Of a DNA stretch of 64,000 nt, positions 58,515 to 64,000 are shown piece by piece. Where the stretch lies: positions 62,001-126,000 of the forward strand of contig NZ_CAMYUE010000002.1 of the NCBI RefSeq assembly GCF_947301925.1, in the 5' to 3' direction. Positions within the stretch are counted from its first letter, which is position 1. Every line of letters begins with the position of its first letter. The notes beneath the pieces are model-generated. The model saw only the letters and a program-made list of their open reading frames with translations, did not search any database and was not told the origin of the DNA. A program made the position numbers and the translations under genes. The stretch comes from an uncultured Ruminococcus sp. GTDB taxonomy: Bacteria > Bacillota > Clostridia > Oscillospirales > Ruminococcaceae.

Positions 58515-58687
58515 AGTGTTCACTCCCTTCTGTAATGATTATATACCGAAAACAACTCCGTGTCAAACACCTGCAATACCAGTCAGCATATGTCCTATAG
58601 TATCACATAATAGTGCAAGCATGAATACTATTGTGCACATTGTCTGTAATTATGTACAATAAGCGTGAAAAAAGATACAATAAATCA

Positions 58688-58716
58688 TTGCAAAATCCTG
58701 TTTTTAATAGTATAAT
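58688..58716 (+). promoter_or_regulatory. Promoter of the PL11 gene
   Basis: TTGCAA (58688-58693), 17-bp spacer, TATAAT (58711-58716), giving a ~50-nt leader. Confidence 0.85.
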
Positions 58717-58773
58717 ATAATGGACAAGGAGTGTGCTGACTCCGAAAAACGAAAAAACACAGGGGGAATTACA

Positions 58774-61497
58774 ATGAACCTAATACCAAAACGTCTTACA
58801 GCTGCCGCAGCCTCTCTTGCGATAGCTGCAAGCTCCACCCTCAGCGGAGCTTCCCTGCTCACCGCTGACGCCGCCTACGGAAACGGCGGAAACGGCTCTG
58901 CCATAATGGAATACCTTGACCGCGGCATTTACGCTATAAAGTCCGGCGACGGTATGTTCATCAGCTGGCGCTTCAACGCAAACGACGATGACAATGCGGA
59001 GTTCCGGCTCTACCGTGACGATCAGCTCATCTACACCAGCAAGGCAGGCGAAGCTACCAACTACTGGGACGCAAGCGGCAATTCAAGCTCCAAGTACCGC
59101 GTTGACACTCTCGTTAACGGCAATGTGGTAAGCTCGGAAGGCTGCCGCTTCACATCTGGCAGCAATTACTTCGATATACCGCTTGATGTTCCGCAGGGCG
59201 GTTATCTCAACGGCCAGAATTATTTCTATTCACCCAACGACTGCTGCGTGGGAGACGTTGACGGAGACGGCCAATACGAGATATTCGTTAAGTGGGATCC
59301 CAGCAACGCACAGGACAACTCAAAGGCAGGTCCTGATTTCTTCACAGGCAACGTATATATAGACTGCTATACCCTCACAGGAAAGAAGCTCTGGCGCATA
59401 GATATGGGCAAAAATATCCGCGCAGGTCAGCACTACACGCAGATGGCAGTTGCCGACTTCGACTGCGACGGAAAGGCGGAGCTCATAACCAAGACCTGCG
59501 ACGGCACTGTTGACGGTACCGGCAGAACTATAGGAAACGCCAACGCCAATTATGTTGACAGCAACGGAACTATCCTCACAGGTCCCGAGTATATGACCCT
59601 TTTTGAAGGCGCAACAGGCGCAGCTCTCGATACTATCGACTTCCCCGTTTCCAGAGGCGACGCCACAAGCAACACCGCCAAGAGCACATGGGGCGACAAC
59701 TATGGAAACCGCTGCGAGCGCTATAACTGCGCTATTGCTTACCTTGACGGTATTCACCCCTCGGCTGTATACGGCAGAGGCTATTATACAAGGCTTTCCC
59801 TTTCCGCGGTTGACGTAAGGGACAAGAAGCTTGTGAAACGCTGGGTATTCGATACGGGATTTGATACGAGCAATCCCGCCTACGGAAACGGTAACCACAA
59901 CGTAATGGTGGCAGACTTCGACAACGACGGCAGGCAGGAGGTCTGCATGGGACCTTGTGTTATCGATGATAACGGCACTCTCCTGTGGTCCACAGGCCAG
60001 GGACACGGAGACGCTATGCACGTCGGCGACCTTGATCCCAACCGAGAAGGCATAGAGGTCTTCATCTGCCACGAAGGCGGAAACCACGGCATCACTCTCG
60101 TTGACGGAAAAAACGGTCAGAAGATATGGCATTACGACGGCGATAAAGATACAGGTCGTTGCTGCGCAGACAATGTTCTCGCAGGCAACAGCGGCGCTGA
60201 GTTCTGGGGCTCAAGACCTGCTGGCGCGGTATACGACGTATCGGGCACACAGATCGGCAGCAAGCAGCCCGCAATGAACTTCCTCATCTACTGGGACGGT
60301 GACCTTGAGCGAGAGCTCCTTGACAATATCTACATCACAAAGATGAAGTCCACATCGGATATACAGACTATATTCACAGCATCAGGCTGCGCTTCAAACA
60401 ACGATACCAAGGCTGTTCCCTGCCTCACAGCCGATCTCTTCGGCGACTGGCGCGAGGAGCTTGTCCTCAGAACGGAGGATAACTCAAAGCTCAGAGTATG
60501 GTGTACAAATACCGAAACAAAGTACAGGCTGACAACTCTCATGCACGATATGCAGTACCGTATGCAGTGCGGCTGTCAGCAGTCGAGCTACAACCAGCCC
60601 CCTCACCCCAGCTTCTACCTCGGCACAGAGGCTCCCCTTCCCGCAAAGCCCGATGTTAAGATGAACAATACTCCTCCCGAGCCCGTGAACGGCAGACTGG
60701 TAAAGAACCTTATCGTAAAGGATTACACCAACTCCGATTCATGGAAGCTCATGGAATCCAACACCACAGGCGGACTGATATACGGCGACAGAGACTTTAC
60801 ATATACCGAGCTTGCTTCAGAGCTTCAGAACTGCGAGTACATCATGACAGCCTGCAACTCCAAGAATACGGACTCAGACCTTGCAGAATTCACCGCTGCT
60901 GAAAAGTCGGAAGTATATGTACTGGTCGATACACGAGAAGAAGCCGCCAATTCTGTCCCCTCATGGCTTGGCAGCTACACAAGAACAGACCTTACCGCAA
61001 AATCAAGCAACGGCGTTGACTTTGCAGCTTACAAGAAAACTGTGGAAGCAGGCGAAAAGGTAGTCCTCGGCACAAACGGCATGACAGGAAACGTAATCAA
61101 CTACACTGTTTTCGTCAGGGAACCCGAGATCGTTACCACAACGACGACAACAACAACTACTACAACGACCACCGAAACTACTACAACGACAACAACTACC
61201 ACCACATCTGAAACTACAACAACGACCACCACAACAGCTCCCATCATAACCGAAAGGCACTGGGGCGATACTAACTGTGACGGCAAGGTTGAGCTTGCCG
61301 ACGCGATACTCATAATGCAGGCTCTTGCAAATCCCAACAAATACGGCCTCTCAGGCAGCTACGAGAAGCACCTGACAGAGGAAGGCAAGCTTAACGGCGA
61401 CGTTGACAAGTCCACAGAGGGACTTACCTCAAACGACGCACTGAAAATACAGCAGTTCCTCCTGAACAAGATATCCTCGCTTGATCCCGACGCATAA
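58774..61497 (+). CDS. PL11 rhamnogalacturonan lyase with dockerin
   Basis: 907 residues from ATG 58774 behind AGGGGGAATTACA; a GTG/ATG upstream reading lacks a signal peptide. Signal peptide (~1-34). The PL11 catalytic beta-propeller (~35-640) has an N-terminal GIYAIKSGDGMFISWR and repeated calcium-site strands DVDGDGQYEIFVKWD, DFDCDGKAELITKT and DFDNDGRQEVCMGP. A ~145-residue module follows (~645-788), then a Thr-rich linker and a C-terminal dockerin (~830-907, GDTNCDGKVELADAI and STEGLTSNDALKIQ). It cleaves the rhamnose-galacturonate backbone of pectin RG-I by beta-elimination. The dockerin is nearly the same as that of the GH9-like protein, so both should bind the same cohesins. Confidence 0.96.
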   Translation: MNLIPKRLTAAAASLAIAASSTLSGASLLTADAAYGNGGNGSAIMEYLDRGIYAIKSGDGMFISWRFNANDDDNAEFRLYRDDQLIYTSKAGEATNYWDASGNSSSKYRVDTLVNGNVVSSEGCRFTSGSNYFDIPLDVPQGGYLNGQNYFYSPNDCCVGDVDGDGQYEIFVKWDPSNAQDNSKAGPDFFTGNVYIDCYTLTGKKLWRIDMGKNIRAGQHYTQMAVADFDCDGKAELITKTCDGTVDGTGRTIGNANANYVDSNGTILTGPEYMTLFEGATGAALDTIDFPVSRGDATSNTAKSTWGDNYGNRCERYNCAIAYLDGIHPSAVYGRGYYTRLSLSAVDVRDKKLVKRWVFDTGFDTSNPAYGNGNHNVMVADFDNDGRQEVCMGPCVIDDNGTLLWSTGQGHGDAMHVGDLDPNREGIEVFICHEGGNHGITLVDGKNGQKIWHYDGDKDTGRCCADNVLAGNSGAEFWGSRPAGAVYDVSGTQIGSKQPAMNFLIYWDGDLERELLDNIYITKMKSTSDIQTIFTASGCASNNDTKAVPCLTADLFGDWREELVLRTEDNSKLRVWCTNTETKYRLTTLMHDMQYRMQCGCQQSSYNQPPHPSFYLGTEAPLPAKPDVKMNNTPPEPVNGRLVKNLIVKDYTNSDSWKLMESNTTGGLIYGDRDFTYTELASELQNCEYIMTACNSKNTDSDLAEFTAAEKSEVYVLVDTREEAANSVPSWLGSYTRTDLTAKSSNGVDFAAYKKTVEAGEKVVLGTNGMTGNVINYTVFVREPEIVTTTTTTTTTTTTTETTTTTTTTTTSETTTTTTTTAPIITERHWGDTNCDGKVELADAILIMQALANPNKYGLSGSYEKHLTEEGKLNGDVDKSTEGLTSNDALKIQQFLLNKISSLDPDA

Positions 61498-61504
61498 AAG
61501 AACC

Positions 61505-61814
61505 AAGCCCCTGTGCATTAACCGCTATACTCATATAGTATTTTTACTGGTGATATTGAGGGAAACCCTTTTGAAAAAGGGTTCTCCCTCAAACTCCCTT
61601 CCTAAAACTTTTAGCATTAAATTTAGCCCGTGCAGGGCGCTTCCCGGTTATTACCGGATTTCACATTTTGTGAAGAGCGCCCTGCACGGGCTAAATTCAG
61701 TTATAAAGTCTTTGGAAAAGGGGTTCGGGGAAAGAACCTTTCCTCAGAAAGGTTTGTCCCCGATAATTACGCATAAACTTCTATATAAGCACAACTGTTA
61801 ATGCACAGGGGCTT
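61505..61814. repeat. Split terminator containing a MITE-like inverted-repeat element
   Basis: The outer arms AAGCCCCTGTGCATTAAC (61505-61522) and GTTAATGCACAGGGGCTT (61797-61814) are perfect 18-bp complements, and the right arm runs into TTTTTATT: this is the PL11 terminator stem, interrupted by ~274 bp. Inside, subterminal G-rich arms (GGGAAACCC... and GGGGACAAACC...) are imperfect inverted copies, and 61619-61640 is a perfect 22-bp complement of 61676-61697. No ORF is convincing in this 326-nt gap. Confidence 0.85.
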
Positions 61815-61823
61815 TTTATTCTT

Positions 61824-62555
61824 TCAGTTTTCACCGCAGCAGGCCTCTATAGCGGCCGCGGCAAACTCCGCCGTACCCTTTCCGCCTGCCTTGTCGATAT
61901 TCTCGGTGAATTCCCCGCCTGCGGCGTACATCTTCCCCAGTTCGAGGAGTATCTCGTCGGTGCAGTTATAGAAGTTTTCGGTTATGAACCGCTGAAGCTT
62001 CCTTACCTGCTCCGCCGCCTCTGCCGATGAGGGACTTTCGTTTTTCATTGCGCCGAACTCTGCAAACAGAGCCATCATCTCAAGGCTGAGACCGCTTTCC
62101 TCCTCCGCAGAACGTCCGCCGTGCTTTTCGGAATACTCCCTGTATTCGGGAGTATCCCCCCACTGTTTTTTTGCCTTTTCGGCATATTCTTCGAGCTTTG
62201 ACTTGTCAAATGCAGAAAAATCCACTGCTCTCACTCCTAACATCTTTATTCCGCGAGCGAAGCCGATGAGGTCCTCAAGGTGCTGCTTTTTCAGTTCAAG
62301 AAGCTCTATCTGCTGTTCAAGAGCCTTTTCGCGGTCGAAATCCGCGGCTCCCATTATGCGGATAATATCCTTCAGTGGGAATTCCAGCTCCCTGAACAGG
62401 AGTATCTGCTGCAATCTTTCCAGCGCTGCATAGTCATACAGCCTGTAGCCTCCCTCGGTGTGACCCGACGGACTCAGCAGCCCTATCCTGTCATAGTATC
62501 TGAGAGTGCGTATACTCACTCCCGCAAGCTCGCTTACCTGTCTGACTGTCATCAT
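61824..62555 (-). CDS. MerR-family regulator with TipAS-like domain
   Basis: 243 residues from ATG 62555 behind GAGGAGGTCATATTT. The N-terminal MerR domain (~1-70) shows VRQVSELAGVSIRTLRYYDR then GLLSPSGHTEGGYRLYDY. A coiled-coil helix (~75-110) leads to a helical C-terminal domain with EEYAEKAKKQWGDTPEYREY, characteristic of TipAS/antibiotic-recognition regulators. It should activate its own promoter by untwisting the 19-bp spacer. Ligand unknown; thiopeptide-like compounds bind relatives. Confidence 0.94.
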   Translation of the reverse strand: MMTVRQVSELAGVSIRTLRYYDRIGLLSPSGHTEGGYRLYDYAALERLQQILLFRELEFPLKDIIRIMGAADFDREKALEQQIELLELKKQHLEDLIGFARGIKMLGVRAVDFSAFDKSKLEEYAEKAKKQWGDTPEYREYSEKHGGRSAEEESGLSLEMMALFAEFGAMKNESPSSAEAAEQVRKLQRFITENFYNCTDEILLELGKMYAAGGEFTENIDKAGGKGTAEFAAAAIEACCGEN

Positions 62556-62582
62556 AAATATGACCTCCTCTCGTGTGATATC

Positions 62583-62613
62583 AGTATAGACCATGACGCA
62601 GCGTCAGAGTCAA
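62583..62613 (-). promoter_or_regulatory. MerR-type promoter with 19-bp spacer and palindrome
   Basis: TTGACT (62613-62608) and TATACT (62588-62583) are separated by 19 bp, the over-long spacer typical of MerR targets. The spacer contains the palindrome TGACGCAGCGTCA (62594-62606), the probable operator. Confidence 0.88.
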
Positions 62614-62659
62614 TACTGTTTTCTGATCTTTGTAGGAATGCACAAAAAACAGTTTGTGA

Positions 62660-62696
62660 AATTATAAAATATGCACCCGACCTGGATCGGGTGCAT
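62660..62696 (-). terminator. Terminator of the LRR protein gene
   Basis: Perfect 10-bp stem ATGCACCCGA/TCGGGTGCAT (62671-62680 and 62687-62696) followed on the minus strand by ATTTTATAAT. Confidence 0.8.
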
Positions 62697-62738
62697 AATA
62701 TCATATATTTCTCATGTTTTCAGAATGACCGCTACCGA

Positions 62739-63626
62739 TCAATAAATACCATGAAGTGCGTTGTAGTAAGACATATACATCTTTACATTGTCGTTGTAAA
62801 GAGTTGTCTCATAGGGAGTTACATAATCCCTGATCCACTGGTGGATATAGGGCTGACCAGCCTTTGTAGCCCAGATACGGAAACCGTTGAGTTTATCAAG
62901 GTTGCTTGCGCCTCTGAAGCCGTGATGGCTGAAAGCGTATGTGAGGTTTGAATACTCTGTATCAATGTTTAACAGATTCTCACAGCCGCTGAATGCATCG
63001 GAATTGATCCTCCATGTGCCGGGGAGTGATACTTCACTGAAGTTATGGCAGTTAAGGAACGCATTTGAGCCGATAGTCCTTGTGCCGCTGATAGCATAAG
63101 GAATATTGAACGAAGAGATATTGCTGTTTTCAAAAGCATTTGCACCGACAGTCGTAAGGCCTGTGGGAATGTAGAAGGAAATAAGGCTGTTTGTATTCTT
63201 GAACGCTCTTGCACCGATAGATGTTACGCCGGGTGAGAGTGTCATGTACTTGAGATTGCTGCAGTTCATGCAGAACTCAGAAGGTACAGAACCGATGCCT
63301 CTGGGGATAGTAAGGCTTACAAGCTGACCCTGGTTCTTGAAAGCACCTGAGCCGAAGCTTGTAACTGAATGGCTGTCGATAGCCTCGGGAACGATAACGG
63401 TTGATTCATTTCCGAGATACTTTGTTACCCTGCAGGTATAAGTGCTTGTAAATTCGATCCTCCATTTTCCGTCACTTGATACATGATCAGCTGCGGAAGC
63501 AGAAATTGTATTTGTGGGGATGATCTTGCTGATAACGTTTGAACCTGCACCTGCTGTTGCAGATGTGATAAGTGTAAGTGCCATTAAAGATGATACGATC
63601 TTTTTTGATTTGATGCTAAAACTCAT
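62739..63626 (-). CDS. Secreted BspA-like leucine-rich repeat protein
   Basis: 295 residues behind AAGGAGAATATAATA. Signal peptide (~1-45). At least five LRR_5/BspA-type repeats follow (~85-240), with the hallmark pattern xxIPxxxxxIGxxAFxxxxxL: VTSFGSGAFKNQGQLVSLTI, VTSIGARAFKNTNSLISFYI and TVGANAFENSNISSFNIP. The C-terminal ~60 residues (KAGQPYIHQWIRDYVTPYET) are unrelated and Tyr-rich. No sortase motif, dockerin or transmembrane anchor is visible, so it is probably released or held non-covalently. Possible adhesion role. Confidence 0.9.
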   Translation of the reverse strand: MSFSIKSKKIVSSLMALTLITSATAGAGSNVISKIIPTNTISASAADHVSSDGKWRIEFTSTYTCRVTKYLGNESTVIVPEAIDSHSVTSFGSGAFKNQGQLVSLTIPRGIGSVPSEFCMNCSNLKYMTLSPGVTSIGARAFKNTNSLISFYIPTGLTTVGANAFENSNISSFNIPYAISGTRTIGSNAFLNCHNFSEVSLPGTWRINSDAFSGCENLLNIDTEYSNLTYAFSHHGFRGASNLDKLNGFRIWATKAGQPYIHQWIRDYVTPYETTLYNDNVKMYMSYYNALHGIY

Positions 63627-63651
63627 TATTATATTCTCCTTGTAAAGTTAC

Positions 63652-63695
63652 TGTCGCGACAAGCATATCATACCATAGTTTTCGTAATTTGTCAA
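63652..63695 (-). promoter_or_regulatory. Promoter and palindrome of the LRR gene
   Basis: TTGACA (63695-63690), 17-bp spacer, TATGAT (63672-63667). The perfect palindrome TGTCGCGACA (63652-63661) sits at the predicted start site and may be an operator. Confidence 0.8.
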
Positions 63696-63840
63696 GTATT
63701 TTTTACAAAAAGTATAAAAGTTAACTTGCACATAATTAGGTCTTATTTAACGCAATGGGTTATAAAACTGCTCCACAGCACCGTGATCCGCCTATCTCTT
63801 CATCATACTGTGTCAGACAAATGAAAAAAATTCAAAGCGA

Positions 63841-63869
63841 TTGACCTGTATCCGCTTTGATGATATAAT
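63841..63869 (+). promoter_or_regulatory. Promoter of the right-edge gene
   Basis: TTGACC (63841-63846), 17-bp spacer, TATAAT (63864-63869). Confidence 0.82.
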
Positions 63870-63902
63870 AAAGATACCATAAGAAAACAAAGGGGATAGA
63901 CC

Positions 63903-64000
63903 ATGAATAACAACACCGATATAATACGAACGCTCCACGAGCTGGCGGAGGCGGATATGTCAGAGGCAGAATTCCTTCAGTCCGTGGAAAACAATATGGT
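63903..64000 (+). CDS. Hypothetical protein, partial (runs off the right edge)
   Basis: The first 32 residues are visible, beginning MNNNTDIIRTLHELAEADM, from ATG 63903 behind AAAGGGGATAGACC and a good promoter. The visible part is acidic and helical; no family can be assigned. Confidence 0.7.
   Translation, partial: MNNNTDIIRTLHELAEADMSEAEFLQSVENNM

Noticed and set aside
1..64000. tRNA or rRNA genes
   Set aside because: Intergenic gaps were scanned by eye and no cloverleaf or rRNA-like sequence was recognised; a tRNA scan would be decisive.

Overview
The window looks like chromosome of a cellulosome-bearing Ruminococcus, closest in style to R. flavefaciens or R. champanellensis. This rests on four dockerin modules of the Ruminococcus type (GDTNCDGxxxLADAI first repeat), a cohesin-like surface protein, threonine-rich linkers, GH9 and PL11 polysaccharidase genes, and many small intergenic gaps with textbook TTGACA-N17-TATAAT promoters and intrinsic terminators. 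Species identity is inference. No rRNA, tRNA, CRISPR array, transposase or integrase was seen.

Layout. 1-2.8 kb: partial Nudix gene (-), then a GGDEF protein and a P-loop kinase (+). 3.0-6.5 kb: dockerin-bearing GH9-family protein that has lost its catalytic residues. 6.5-9.6 kb: complete preQ1 biosynthesis operon (queD-queE-folE-queC-queF, -) behind a preQ1-I-like riboswitch and terminator. 9.65-20.6 kb: six-gene minus-strand operon: FHA protein, PP2C phosphatase, Ser/Thr kinase, small membrane protein, membrane-anchored cohesin-like protein, and an 1,868-residue Ig-like surface protein. 20.7-28.7 kb: GNAT acetyltransferases, an ECF sigma factor with a membrane dockerin protein downstream, small P-loop proteins, a VanY-like lipoprotein and a deaminase. 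29-38 kb: dockerin-serpin, a second ECF sigma/anti-sigma pair, a lipoprotein, a PadR-DUF1700-DUF4097 operon and an alpha/beta hydrolase. 38.4-45 kb: ABC transporter, C45-type Ntn hydrolase lipoprotein and two-component system (-). 45.2-49.7 kb: lipoprotein, amidohydrolase with a long structured leader, GH25 lysozyme lipoprotein, NYN-type nuclease.

49.7-53.0 kb is an AT-rich accessory island next to the 3' end of guaA. It is bounded by a 17-bp imperfect repeat of the guaA end. It holds a Clp-like AAA+ ATPase with an unrecognised N-terminal domain, a truncated excisionase-like protein, an unknown protein and an XRE repressor. Two divergent promoters there are studded with copies of one 18-bp operator (CTAAACA-N4-TGTTTAG). 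53-64 kb: guaA, HD hydrolase plus GH13 fused to DUF1653, ZIP metal transporter, GNAT, PL11 rhamnogalacturonan lyase with dockerin, a split-terminator/MITE-like element, MerR-TipAS regulator with a 19-bp-spacer promoter, a BspA-like LRR protein, and a gene running off the right edge.

Taken together, the region mixes plant cell wall degradation (GH9-like, PL11, serpin, dockerins, cohesin-like anchor) with several transmembrane signalling systems (kinase/phosphatase/FHA, two ECF pairs, a two-component system) that could sense the outer surface or the cellulosome itself. That functional link is inference.
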